From Gemmatimonadota bacterium (GTDB lineage: Bacteria; Gemmatimonadota; Gemmatimonadetes; Gemmatimonadales; GWC2-71-9): DNA of 64,000 nucleotides. The notes beneath the pieces were generated by a model. It was given only the letters and a program-made list of their open reading frames with translations, had not been told where the DNA came from and did not search any database. Where the stretch lies: contig QHTK01000063.1 of assembly GCA_003220795.1 (NCBI GenBank), positions 1-64,000 of the forward strand, in the 5' to 3' direction. This document shows positions 51,899 to 60,139 of the stretch, piece after piece. How positions within the stretch are numbered: position 1 is the stretch's first letter; every line of letters begins with the position of its first letter. The position numbers and the translations under genes were made by a program.

Positions 51899-52087
51899 TC
51901 ACGCCACCCGCTTGCTGTTCACGGGCCGCGCGCGCCACCGAACCGGCCGGGGGTCCACCTCCAGCTCGTGGCGTGTGTGACAGGTGAGGCACTCGTCCAC
52001 CGCGCGCCTCGCGCCGTCCGGGACGAGTCGCCGGTTGGTCGAGCCGCACCGCGTGCAGATCCATTCGGCGGTCGTCGCCATCGTCAT
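51899..52087 (-). CDS. Small zinc-ribbon protein between ruvA and ruvB
   Basis: A 62-residue protein with two CxxC pairs (CTRC, CLTC), a rubredoxin- or zinc-ribbon-like knuckle, and a basic C-terminal tail ([12 protein letters not shown]). Its ATG overlaps the ruvA stop (ATGA) and it ends ten bases before ruvB, so it is made together with the RuvAB motor. It may bind DNA or a protein partner. No family recognised. Confidence 0.75.
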   Translation of the reverse strand: MTMATTAEWICTRCGSTNRRLVPDGARRAVDECLTCHTRHELEVDPRPVRWRARPVNSKRVA

Positions 52088-52686
52088 CCACCAGTGAGAA
52101 GGTGCAGGGCGCGCCGCACCAGCGTCTCGGTGCTGCCGCCGCCATCCGCCGCGAGCACGTCGCGCAGCGCGCGGTCCGCTTCGGCGGTGCCGTATCCCAG
52201 CCGCTCCAGTGCCTTGAGGGCGGCCTCGGCGGTGCCGTCGCCGGGGGCTGCCGCCGCGCCCCCGGCTCCCGGCCCCTCAAACTCGCGGAGCTTGTCGGCG
52301 AGTTCAAGCGCCAGGCGCTCGGCGGTCTTCTTGCCGATGCCGCTCACCGACGACAGCAGGGCGATGTTCCGCTCTTGCAGCGCCCGCGCGGCCCGCTCCA
52401 CCCCCAGCGCGGACATCAGCGCGATGGCGAGCTTCGGCCCGATACCGGTGACGCCGATGAGCCGCTGAAAGAACCGCCGCTCGGATTCGTCCCGGAACCC
52501 GTACAGCGCCCAGCCGTCTTCCCGCACGACGAGCTCGGTGGCGAGGTTGACGCTCTCGCCGACGGGCGGCAGCTGCTCCATGACGCCGAGCGGGACGGCG
52601 ATCTCGTAGCCGACGCCGCCCGCGGTCTGGACCACGACGCGGTCGGCCAGTTTCGCGGCGAGGCGTCCCGAGACCTGGGCGATCAC
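52084..52686 (-). CDS. ruvA: Holliday junction DNA helicase subunit RuvA
   Basis: A 200-residue DNA-binding subunit. N-terminal OB-fold (GRLAAKLADRVVVQTAGGVGYEI in parts, ELVVREDGWALYGF), two helix-hairpin-helix motifs (LIGVTGIGPKLAIALMS and LLSSVSGIGKKTAERLALEL), and the C-terminal three-helix domain that contacts RuvB. GTG at 52686 overlaps the ruvC stop (GTGA). Confidence 0.95.
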   Translation of the reverse strand: MIAQVSGRLAAKLADRVVVQTAGGVGYEIAVPLGVMEQLPPVGESVNLATELVVREDGWALYGFRDESERRFFQRLIGVTGIGPKLAIALMSALGVERAARALQERNIALLSSVSGIGKKTAERLALELADKLREFEGPGAGGAAAAPGDGTAEAALKALERLGYGTAEADRALRDVLAADGGGSTETLVRRALHLLTGG

Positions 52687-53159
52687 GCGCGGAGAATGTG
52701 CGTGAGCGCGACCGCCACGCCGTCCGCCGCGTCGGCCGGCGTCGGGGCCTGCTTCAGCTTGAGGAGTCGCGCCACCACTGCGCCGACCTGGCCCTTGGGC
52801 GCGCCCCCCGCGCCGGCCACCGTTTTCTTCACTGTGGCGGGGGCGTAATGTGCGATCGCGAGCCCCGCCTGCTGCGCGGCGAGCAGGATCACCCCGCGGG
52901 CATGTCCCAGGACGAGCGTGGTCTGCACGTTCTTCTGGTAGAACGCGCTCTCGAGCGCCAGCGCGGTCGGCCGGTGACGGGTGATCAAGTCGGCGATGTG
53001 GGCGTGCAGCTCGTGGAGGCGACGGGGGAGGGGGCTCTGGCGGGTGAAGGTAATGACGCCGCATTCGATCAACCGGCCCATCCCCGACGCCCCGTTGTCG
53101 GTTTCAATGACGCCGTAGCCGGTGGCCCGAGTCCCCGGGTCGACGCCCAGGACTCTCAC
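52683..53159 (-). CDS. ruvC: Crossover junction endodeoxyribonuclease RuvC
   Basis: A 158-residue resolvase cutting Holliday junctions. Catalytic acidic residues: Asp7 in LGVDPGTRATGYG, Glu in ALESAFYQKN, Asp pair in PADAADGVAVALTH. YQKNVQTTLVLGHARGV is the typical loop. ATG follows yebC by one base; order yebC-ruvC-ruvA-ruvB is common in bacteria. Confidence 0.96.
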   Translation of the reverse strand: MRVLGVDPGTRATGYGVIETDNGASGMGRLIECGVITFTRQSPLPRRLHELHAHIADLITRHRPTALALESAFYQKNVQTTLVLGHARGVILLAAQQAGLAIAHYAPATVKKTVAGAGGAPKGQVGAVVARLLKLKQAPTPADAADGVAVALTHILRA

Positions 53160-53160
53160 G

Positions 53161-53910
53161 TCACGCCGTCGCCGCCGCCATCGCTTCGGCGTCGATGTCG
53201 AAGTTCGAGGACACCTTCGCGACGTCGTCCAGGGCTTCGAGCTCTTCGATCAGCTCGAGCAGCTTCTTGGCGTCCTTGCCATCGACCTTGACCGTGCTCT
53301 TCGGGATCATGCCGATCTCGGCCGACTGCACGGGGATCTTGCGGCGCTCGAGCTGCGCGGTGATCTCGTGGAGCCGGTGCACCGGGCCGGTGATGAGGAA
53401 CACGTCGCCGTCGCGCACCATGTCCTCCGCGCCCGCATCGAGCGCGGCCTCCAGCGCGGCGTCCTCGTCCACCTTGGTGGCGTCTAGGGTGATGTGCGCC
53501 TTACGGTCGAACATCCACGCCACGGTCTTCGCGGCGCCGAGATTGCCGCCGTAGCGCTGGAACAGGTGGCGGATCTCCGCGACGGTCCGGTTCGCGTTGT
53601 CGGTGGTCGCCTCGATGAAGATCGCGGCGCCGCCCGGCCCGTAGCCTTCGTAGGACACCTCTTCGTACTGGATGCCCTCGAGCTCCCCGGTGCCCTTCTT
53701 GACGGCACGCTCGATGTTGTCGAGCGGCATGTTCTCCGCTTTCGCCGCGTCGATGGCGGTTCGGAGCCTGGCGTTGCCGGCGGGATCTCCGCCGCCCTGC
53801 TTCGCCGCGATGGTGATTTCACGGATCAGCTTGGTGAACAGCGCGCCGCGCCGCGCGTCGGTGACGGCCTTCTTGCGCTTGATCTGCTTCCACTTGCTGT
53901 GGCCGGCCAT
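53161..53910 (-). CDS. yebC: YebC/PmpR-family protein (TACO1-like)
   Basis: A 249-residue protein starting MAGHSKWKQIKRKKAVTDA, the family hallmark, with GPGGAAIFIEATTDNANRT and the C-terminal ferredoxin-like domains (IPVQSAEIGMIPKSTV). YebC proteins act as transcription regulators or, as shown recently for some members, help ribosomes pass proline stretches. AGAGGTG lies just upstream of the ATG. First gene of the long minus-strand run. Confidence 0.94.
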   Translation of the reverse strand: MAGHSKWKQIKRKKAVTDARRGALFTKLIREITIAAKQGGGDPAGNARLRTAIDAAKAENMPLDNIERAVKKGTGELEGIQYEEVSYEGYGPGGAAIFIEATTDNANRTVAEIRHLFQRYGGNLGAAKTVAWMFDRKAHITLDATKVDEDAALEAALDAGAEDMVRDGDVFLITGPVHRLHEITAQLERRKIPVQSAEIGMIPKSTVKVDGKDAKKLLELIEELEALDDVAKVSSNFDIDAEAMAAATA

Positions 53911-53943
53911 GGGCACCTCTGGTGCGTTCCACGAACTTACAAC

Positions 53944-53973
53944 TTGACCCGGGCGCCACGCCACAGCTACGAT
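53944..53973 (+). promoter_or_regulatory. Sigma-70 promoter, leaderless-type
   Basis: TTGACC (53944-53949), 18-base spacer, TACGAT (53968-53973). The ATG at 53982 is eight bases after the -10. Confidence 0.55.
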
Positions 53974-53981
53974 ACCGCGCC

Positions 53982-54431
53982 ATGAAATGGACCCCGGCTC
54001 TCGCGATCGTGCTGGCGCTCGGCGCCGCCTGCGAGCGTCCCGGGGAGCGCACCGCTGAACGCGAGCTGGCCGCCAAGGTGCTGTCGGGCGTCCTCGCGTA
54101 CCCGCAGTCGACGTTGGCCGGGGTGTCGGCCGGCGAGGACGCGGCGCAGGCGACGTTCACGACGCCGGCGCCGCTGCCGCGGGTCACCGCCTGGTACCGC
54201 GAGGCGCTGAGGCTGAACGGCTGGCAGGTGCGAACCGACCAGCTGATGGCCGACGGGTCGATCGCGATGTACGCGGATTCGGGGCGGCGGCCGCTCTGGA
54301 TTACGCTGCGGGCGACCGTCGGAGCCCCGGGAACGACCTACACGCTGGTCGGCGCGATTCTCGGCGCCGACACCACCAAGGCTCAACGGTCGGGGTCGAG
54401 CATGTCTTCGAACCGCATCCAGCGCCGATAG
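53982..54431 (+). CDS. Uncharacterised lipoprotein
   Basis: A 149-residue protein with a lipoprotein signal peptide (TPALAIVLALGAAC, Cys about 17). Mature part has RVTAWYREALRLNGWQVRTDQLMADGSIAMYA, an alpha-beta pattern seen in small periplasmic proteins, and PLWITLRATVG. Function unknown. The last 49 bases overlap, tail to tail, the end of the DnaB-like gene, so the two 3' ends are antisense to each other. Confidence 0.75.
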   Translation: MKWTPALAIVLALGAACERPGERTAERELAAKVLSGVLAYPQSTLAGVSAGEDAAQATFTTPAPLPRVTAWYREALRLNGWQVRTDQLMADGSIAMYADSGRRPLWITLRATVGAPGTTYTLVGAILGADTTKAQRSGSSMSSNRIQRR

Positions 54432-55267
54432 AAGTAGAGATCGACGAACCCCGTCGGCCCGTTGCGGTTCTTCAAGACCAGCAGCTCGGTGGCACCCTCC
54501 ACTCCGTAACCCGGACTGTACATCTCCTCGCGATAGATCGCGAGGGCGAGGTCGGCGTGCTGTTTGATCGCGCCCAGGTGGCCGAAGTCGTCGAGCGTGG
54601 GCCGCGCGTTGTCGCGCCCGGTGGCGAAGCGCGCGAGCTGCGACACGACGAGCAGCGCGACCTGGCGCTCGAGCGCCAGCGCCTTGAGCCGCTGCAGCAC
54701 CAGGGCGAGGTCCTCGTCCTGCGTGGAGCGCGTCACGCCGGCGGGCGTGGGGACCAGCTGCAGGTAGTCCACGACGATCAGCCCGAGCTGGCGCAGAGGG
54801 TCGAGTCGCGCGGTCAGCGTTTCGAAGTCCGGGGCGGCGAGCGGCAGCACGGCGAGCGGCAGGCCGCGCAGCCGCACGGCCGCCCCCCCCACCTCGGCGC
54901 GCGTTTGATCGGTCAGCTTGGCCGCGCGCAGCTCGTCCACGGCGACTCGACCCTCGACCGCGAGCGCCCGCTCCATCAGGCGCTCCTCGTCCATCTCGCC
55001 GGAGAAGAACGCCACGCCGAGCCCACCTCCCTGCTGCGCGACGCGGAGCGCGATCCCGAGGGCGAGCGCCGACTTGCCCGAGCCGACGTCGCCTCCCAGC
55101 ACGATCAGGTCCCGCCGGCGCAGCCCGCCGCCCAGCAGGCGGTCGACCGAAGGGAAGCCGGTCGGGACCGTGTCGCCCGCGATCTCGCCGGGGCGCTGCT
55201 GATCCACCCGTGCGACCAGCGCCTCAGGAGAGGCGGCGAGGTGGCGTTCCAGTCGACGTGGTGGCAT
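54383..55267 (-). CDS. DnaB-type RecA-fold ATPase lacking the N-terminal domain
   Basis: A 294-residue protein corresponding to the C-terminal motor of DnaB/RadA-type helicases: TGFPSVDRLLGGGLRRRDLIVLGG, Walker A GGDVGSGKS (residues 58-66), AFFSGEMDEERLMERALA, Walker B LIVVDYLQLVPTP, VVSQLAR and LKNRNGPTG, IKQHADLAL. The DnaB N-terminal primase-binding domain and linker are missing, so it is not the replicative helicase in the usual form. AGAGG precedes ATG by eight bases. A special helicase or DNA-binding ATPase; role unknown. Confidence 0.82.
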   Translation of the reverse strand: MPPRRLERHLAASPEALVARVDQQRPGEIAGDTVPTGFPSVDRLLGGGLRRRDLIVLGGDVGSGKSALALGIALRVAQQGGGLGVAFFSGEMDEERLMERALAVEGRVAVDELRAAKLTDQTRAEVGGAAVRLRGLPLAVLPLAAPDFETLTARLDPLRQLGLIVVDYLQLVPTPAGVTRSTQDEDLALVLQRLKALALERQVALLVVSQLARFATGRDNARPTLDDFGHLGAIKQHADLALAIYREEMYSPGYGVEGATELLVLKNRNGPTGFVDLYFYRRWMRFEDMLDPDR

Positions 55268-55284
55268 CGGTATCCCTCTTTTGA

Positions 55285-55325
55285 TTGTCTGCCCGTCTAC
55301 CCGTCTGGCCGTCTACCCGTCTAGC
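55285..55325. repeat. Octad repeat tract upstream of the DnaB-like gene
   Basis: Units GTCTGCCC, GTCTACCC, GTCTGGCC, GTCTACCC and GTCTAGCT: five 8-base units matching the reverse complement of the AGACGGGT family seen at 32821 and 46687. It lies in the 59-base gap between the unknown protein gene and the DnaB-like gene. Single arm. Confidence 0.8.
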
Positions 55326-55326
55326 T

Positions 55327-55704
55327 CTATAGATGTATGCGAGCGGCACGCGCGGCAACCGCGACCGCGTCGCCGGCCTCGGGCCCGAGCACCTCCCGGG
55401 TCGGCGCGACGAGCTGGGACAGCACCAGCGCCGCGGCCCCGGGCGTGGCGGGCTCGAGGTGGTGGCGCGCGGCGGAGAGCGCCCGTTTGAGCGGCGCGGG
55501 AAGGGCGAGGCTGGCCATGCGGGTCTCGAGCGCCTGTAGCCGGCGCCGGTGGTTCTTGGCCGACACGGCGGCCGGGGGCAGCAGCCCCTCCGCCGCACGC
55601 AGCACGAGCCAGAGCGCGAACAGCCCGTCGCGCTTCGGTCCGCGCACCGCGTCGCCCACCAGCGCGAGCAGGCGCGCCTCCGCCGGCGTGGTCGCCTGGA
55701 TCAC
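55327..55704 (-). CDS. Uncharacterised 125-residue helical protein
   Basis: A small, mostly alpha-helical protein (ARLLALVGDAVRGPKRDGLFALWLVLR, SAKNHRRRLQALETRMASL, PLKRALSAARHHL) with no signal peptide or membrane segment and a cluster of basic residues. GTG at 55704 overlaps the stop of the glycosyltransferase gene (GTGA), so it is cotranscribed with it. No family recognised. Confidence 0.65.
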   Translation of the reverse strand: MIQATTPAEARLLALVGDAVRGPKRDGLFALWLVLRAAEGLLPPAAVSAKNHRRRLQALETRMASLALPAPLKRALSAARHHLEPATPGAAALVLSQLVAPTREVLGPEAGDAVAVAARAARIHL

Positions 55705-56702
55705 GTGACGACCCGCGCCACGGCCGCCGCCACGTCGGCGGGGGTGATGTCGCCGAGGCAGCGGTGATGGCCGAGCGGACACGTCGAGGTGCCCGTCGCC
55801 GAGCAGGGGCGGCACTCCAGCTCCCGCTGCAGCACGGCACCGGGCGCGCGGTAGGGGAAGAACCCGAATTGCTCGACCGTTGGTCCGAACAGAGCGATCA
55901 CGGGCGTCCCGACCCCGGTGGCCATGTGCATGACGCCGGTATCTCCCGAGATGGCCACCGCGGCTCGCGCCAGCAAGGCCCCGGTTTCCTGCAGTGAGAA
56001 CTCTCCCGCGGCGCTCGCCGCCGCGCCGCCGGCGACGAGCTGCTGGGCGAGGCCGCGATCTTCCGGCCCGCCGACGACCACGGGCCGGAAGCCCGCGGCG
56101 CCCAGCTGCTCGACGAGCGCGCTCCAGTGCGCGACGGGCCAGCGCTTGGTCGCGTGGGCGGCGCCGGGGGCGAGTGCCGCGAGCTTCGCGTCCGCGAGGC
56201 GGCGCTCGCTGAGCCACTGCGCCACGCGTTCGGTCGCCCCGCGGCCGATCCAGAACTCCGGTGGGCCACCGTCGGGGCGCGTGTCGAGCCGGCCCGCGGC
56301 CTCGAAGTAGCGCTCCGGGACGGGGACCCGTCTCCGGTACACATCGAGCTTGGTGGCGATGAGCAGCGTGCGCGCCGGCTTGCGCTTGCGGTACCCGGAC
56401 CAGCGACAGCGGACCAGCAGGCGCAGCGCCACGCTGCGCACGCTGCCGTGCAAGTCGAGCCCGTGGGTGGGGGGGGGAGCCAGCGCGGCGAGCCGGCGGG
56501 CGAGGTGGCGGAGCGGCTCGTCGGGCTCGAGCGCCACGACCTCGGCAAGGTGCGGGTTATCGGCGACGAGGGGCGCCATGGCGCGCTTCGTCACGTAGAC
56601 CAGCTTCGCTTCGGGGTGGCGGCGGGCGAGCGCGCGCACCAGCGGCGTCGTCAGCACGATGTCGCCGATGGAGCTGAAGCGCACCAGCAGGACGCACAAC
56701 AC
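55701..56702 (-). CDS. Glycosyltransferase family 9 (heptosyltransferase-like)
   Basis: A 333-residue ADP-heptose:LPS heptosyltransferase-like protein. LLVRFSSIGDIVLTTPLVRAL at the start, LAALAPGAAHATKRWPVAHWSALVEQL, VVVGGPEDR and the donor-binding AISGDTGVMHMATGVGTPVIALFG are typical. It extends the LPS inner core at the cytoplasmic face. Starts with GTG then TTG; either could be used. Divergent from porX with 58 bases between. Confidence 0.87.
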   Translation of the reverse strand: MLCVLLVRFSSIGDIVLTTPLVRALARRHPEAKLVYVTKRAMAPLVADNPHLAEVVALEPDEPLRHLARRLAALAPPPTHGLDLHGSVRSVALRLLVRCRWSGYRKRKPARTLLIATKLDVYRRRVPVPERYFEAAGRLDTRPDGGPPEFWIGRGATERVAQWLSERRLADAKLAALAPGAAHATKRWPVAHWSALVEQLGAAGFRPVVVGGPEDRGLAQQLVAGGAAASAAGEFSLQETGALLARAAVAISGDTGVMHMATGVGTPVIALFGPTVEQFGFFPYRAPGAVLQRELECRPCSATGTSTCPLGHHRCLGDITPADVAAAVARVVT

Positions 56703-56724
56703 GGGGCCGAAAGCTATGGTCGCG

Positions 56725-56754
56725 TTGCCGCCGTTCGCCAGTCGCCATTAGCTT
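56725..56754 (+). promoter_or_regulatory. Promoter of porX, leaderless-type
   Basis: TTGCCG (56725-56730), 18-base spacer, TAGCTT (56749-56754). The ATG at 56761 follows six bases later, without a Shine-Dalgarno. Confidence 0.45.
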
Positions 56755-56760
56755 ACGCCC

Positions 56761-58353
56761 ATGGCGCGACCGAAGAGCATCCTGTGGGTGGACGATGAGG
56801 TGGAAGGACTCGCGCCGCATCGTCGCTTCCTCGAGGAGCAGGGGTTCACGGTCGCGGCGGCGGCCCACGGCGACGACGCGCTGGCGATGCTGCGGCGCCA
56901 GCCGTACAGCGTCGTCTTGCTCGACGAACAGATGCCGGGGCGACGCGGGCTGGAGCTCCTCCCCGAGATCCGCTCCATCGATGCGAGCGTCGCGGTCGTG
57001 ATGGTGACACAGAGCGAGGACGAGGGAACGCTGCGCGACGCGATCGGGGTCGCGGTGGACGATTACCTCGTCAAACCCGTGCACCCCCGCCAAGTCCTCT
57101 CTGTGGTGACCCGGCTGCTCGACGGCGAGCGCATCCGCCAGCAGCGCCTGGCGCGCGACTTCGTGGCGCGGTTCCGCGAGCTCGAGGGGCGGCGCGGCTC
57201 GGCGCTCGCCTGGCGCGAATGGATCGAGTTCGTGGTGGAGCTGTCGCGCTGGGAGGTCCGGCTCGCGGCCTCGAACGAGCCCGGCCTCTCGGAGGCGCTC
57301 CACTCGCTGCAGACCAGCCTGCGGAAGGACTTCGCGGGGTATGTCGCCCGCCAGTACCCGCGCTGGCTCGCGCACCCTGAAGGGGACCGCCCACCCCTGT
57401 CGGTGGACGTCGGTGCCGAGTTCCTCGTGCCGATCCTCAAGGCCCAGGGGCGGGTGCTGTTCATCGTCATCGATTGCCTGCGGCTCGACCAATGGGAGGC
57501 GCTGCGGGACCTGGTGACGCCGCTGTTCGACGTCGAAGAGTCCCACTACTACAGCATCCTGCCGACCGCGACACCCTTCGCCCGCAACGCGATCTTCTCC
57601 GGCATGTTTCCGATGGAGATCGCCGCGCGACACCCCGACTGGTGGGGCCAGGCCTCGGACGAGGAGAGCCTCAACGCGCACGAAGCGGAGCTCCTGACCG
57701 AGCAGCTGCGGGAGCTGGTCGGGGCGCCGGTCCCGGTGCGCTACGAGAAGCTGTTCAGCTCGGTGGATGGCGGTGAGCTGCTGCGCCGGCTCCCGGCGCA
57801 CCTGTCCCAGGACGGGGTGACGGCCCTCGTCTTCAACTTCATCGACCAGCTCACCCACGGGCGCTCCGAGAGCGCGATCCTGTACGAAGTGGCGCGGGAC
57901 GAGGCGGCGCTGCGGAGCCTCACCCGCACCTGGTTCGAGCGCTCGCCGGTGCGCGCGGCGCTGCTCGAGGCGGAGCGGCGCGGCGTCACGGTGCTGCTCA
58001 CCACCGATCACGGCTCGATCCACTGCGCGACGCCGGCGACGGTGTACGCCAAGCGCGACGCGACCGCCAACCTGCGCTACAAGTTCGGCGAGGATCTGCG
58101 GAGCGAGGACCCGGAGGCCGCGGTCGCCGTCGAAGACTTGAAGGCCTTCGGCCTGCCGGCGATGGGGCTCGGCGTGCGGCTGCTGCTCGCCGCCGGAGAT
58201 CGGTTCTTCGTCTACCCCACCAAGCTGCGCGAATACCAGGCTCGGTATCGCGGGTCGTTCTTACACGGCGGCGTGACGCCCGAGGAAGTGATCCTGCCGG
58301 TCGCGCTGCTCACGCCGCGCAGCCGCGCCCGGGGGTCGGGAGGCCCGCGCTAG
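56761..58353 (+). CDS. porX: PorX-type response regulator with PglZ domain
   Basis: A 530-residue two-domain protein. Receiver domain 1-125: acidic pair Asp11-Asp12, phospho-acceptor Asp55 in LLDEQMPG, Lys in DDYLVKPVHP. A helical linker follows, then a PglZ (alkaline-phosphatase-like) domain from about 230: VLFIVIDCLRLDQW, the nucleophile-Thr region LPTATPFARNAIFSG, and LLTTDHGSIHC with zinc ligands. In Bacteroidota PorX regulates type IX secretion with PorY and an ECF sigma factor and cleaves oligonucleotides. No porY or Por genes are in the window. An exporter gene starts directly after its stop. Confidence 0.87.
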   Translation: MARPKSILWVDDEVEGLAPHRRFLEEQGFTVAAAAHGDDALAMLRRQPYSVVLLDEQMPGRRGLELLPEIRSIDASVAVVMVTQSEDEGTLRDAIGVAVDDYLVKPVHPRQVLSVVTRLLDGERIRQQRLARDFVARFRELEGRRGSALAWREWIEFVVELSRWEVRLAASNEPGLSEALHSLQTSLRKDFAGYVARQYPRWLAHPEGDRPPLSVDVGAEFLVPILKAQGRVLFIVIDCLRLDQWEALRDLVTPLFDVEESHYYSILPTATPFARNAIFSGMFPMEIAARHPDWWGQASDEESLNAHEAELLTEQLRELVGAPVPVRYEKLFSSVDGGELLRRLPAHLSQDGVTALVFNFIDQLTHGRSESAILYEVARDEAALRSLTRTWFERSPVRAALLEAERRGVTVLLTTDHGSIHCATPATVYAKRDATANLRYKFGEDLRSEDPEAAVAVEDLKAFGLPAMGLGVRLLLAAGDRFFVYPTKLREYQARYRGSFLHGGVTPEEVILPVALLTPRSRARGSGGPR

Positions 58354-60138
58354 ATGGGCCGCAGCGCCCGCGTGCTCGGCCTGCTCCGCCCCTACACGCT
58401 CCTCTTCGCCGTCAACATCGTCGCCACCGTGCTGTCGTCCCTCATGGACGGGGCGACGTTCGTGCTGCTGATCCCCTTCCTCCGCGCCTTGTTCAAGCTG
58501 CAGGCGTTGCCGCCGACCGGCTCCTCCGCGGTGGAGGAGGTGCTCGGCCGGATCGCCGGGCCGCTGCTCACGGTGGGCGCACCCGAAGTGGCGCTGCGCA
58601 ACGTGGTCCTGGTGCTGTTGATCGCCCTCGTGATCAAGAACGCCGCGGCGTACGGCGCGGTGATGAGCAGCGTGGCGATCGAGGAGGGTGTGGTGCGCGA
58701 CCTGCGCGTGCGCCTGTTCCGTCACCTCCAGACGCTGCCGCTCGGCTTCTTCCAGCGCACCAAGGGCGGCCAGCTCCTCGCCCGCATCATCAGCGACACC
58801 GATCAGGTCAAGACGGCCGTCACGGCGGCGCTCGCGTCGTTCCTCCGCAACGTCAGCCTGATCCTCGTCTACCTCGCGATCCTGGTCGGACTCTCCTGGC
58901 GGCTCACGATCGTCGCCCTCGTGCTCGCGCCGGTCCTAGTGCTCATCATCCGGCCGATCGTGGCACGAGTGCGGCGCCGCTCGCGCGAGCAAGCGGACGA
59001 CCGTGGTGAGCTCACGAGCCTAGTCAGCGAGATGGTGGCGTCGGTCAGGCTGGTGCGCGCGTACGTCGCCGAGGCGTTCGAGGTCGAGCGGTTCCAGCGG
59101 CTGGCCGACCGGTACCGCAAGCGCGTGCTGCGAGCGCAGGGCGCCTCGACGCTGACCAGCCCCGTGAGTGAAATCTTCGCCGGAGTCGTGATCGTGCTGA
59201 TCATCTGGTGGGGCTTGAAACTCGCCCTCCGGCCCGAGCTGTTCATCGCGTTCGTGGCTTTAGCCTTGCGGCTCATGTCTCCGGTAAAGGCCGTCGTGCA
59301 GTACCCCGCGATCATGGCCGGCGCGGTCGCCGCGGCCGACCGCTGCTTCGAGGTGCTCGACGTCCCGGCGGACGAGGGCGACCGGCCGGGCGAGACGCCG
59401 GCCAGCTTCGGCGACCGCATCGAATATCGCGGCGTGACGTTCTCCTACGACGGCGAGGCTCCCGTGCTGCGCGACGTGGACCTCGAAGTGCGGCGCGGTC
59501 AGGTCGTCGCCATCGTGGGGCCGTCGGGGGCGGGGAAGACCACCCTCGTGGATCTGTTGCCGCGGTTCTACGAGCCGACGGGCGGCCAGATCCTCATGGA
59601 CGGCGTGCCGGTCACCCGCTTCACGCGGCGCAGTCTGCGCGCGCTGATGGGGATCGTGTCGCAGGAGACCGTGCTGCTCAACGACACGGTGTACGCGAAC
59701 ATCGCCTACGGCCGTGGGGACTTCTCGCTCGCGCAGGTGCGCGCCGCCGCCCAGGCCGCGAACGCGGACGAGTTCATCGCCCAGCTTCCGAAGGCTTACG
59801 ACACGCTGTTGGGCGAGCGGGGCACGCGGCTCTCCGGCGGGCAGCGCCAGCGCATCGCGATCGCGCGGGCCCTGCTGCGCGACCCGCCGGTCCTGATCCT
59901 CGACGAGGCGACCAGCGCCCTCGACACCGAGTCGGAGCGCCTGGTGCAGGAGGCGATCGATCGCCTCATGGCGCATCGTACGGTGCTCGTGATCGCGCAC
60001 CGCCTGGCGACCGTGCGGCACGCGGACCTGATCGTCGTGCTCGCGGATGGCCGGCTGGTGGAGCGCGGGACGCACGACGCGCTGTTTGCGGCCGGCGGAC
60101 TGTACCGCCGCCTCTACGACATGCAGTTTCGTGCCTGA
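58354..60138 (+). CDS. MsbA-like ABC exporter (fused membrane and ATPase domains)
   Basis: A 594-residue half-transporter. Six helices in residues 15-310, then the ATPase domain with Walker [17 protein letters not shown], signature [14 protein letters not shown], Walker [17 protein letters not shown] and H-loop VIAHRLATV. It resembles MsbA, which flips lipid A-core, or lipid-linked oligosaccharide exporters. ATG follows the porX TAG directly, and glycosyltransferase genes follow, so an LPS or surface-glycan lipid is the likely cargo. Confidence 0.88.
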   Translation: MGRSARVLGLLRPYTLLFAVNIVATVLSSLMDGATFVLLIPFLRALFKLQALPPTGSSAVEEVLGRIAGPLLTVGAPEVALRNVVLVLLIALVIKNAAAYGAVMSSVAIEEGVVRDLRVRLFRHLQTLPLGFFQRTKGGQLLARIISDTDQVKTAVTAALASFLRNVSLILVYLAILVGLSWRLTIVALVLAPVLVLIIRPIVARVRRRSREQADDRGELTSLVSEMVASVRLVRAYVAEAFEVERFQRLADRYRKRVLRAQGASTLTSPVSEIFAGVVIVLIIWWGLKLALRPELFIAFVALALRLMSPVKAVVQYPAIMAGAVAAADRCFEVLDVPADEGDRPGETPASFGDRIEYRGVTFSYDGEAPVLRDVDLEVRRGQVVAIVGPSGAGKTTLVDLLPRFYEPTGGQILMDGVPVTRFTRRSLRALMGIVSQETVLLNDTVYANIAYGRGDFSLAQVRAAAQAANADEFIAQLPKAYDTLLGERGTRLSGGQRQRIAIARALLRDPPVLILDEATSALDTESERLVQEAIDRLMAHRTVLVIAHRLATVRHADLIVVLADGRLVERGTHDALFAAGGLYRRLYDMQFRA

Positions 60139-60139
60139 C

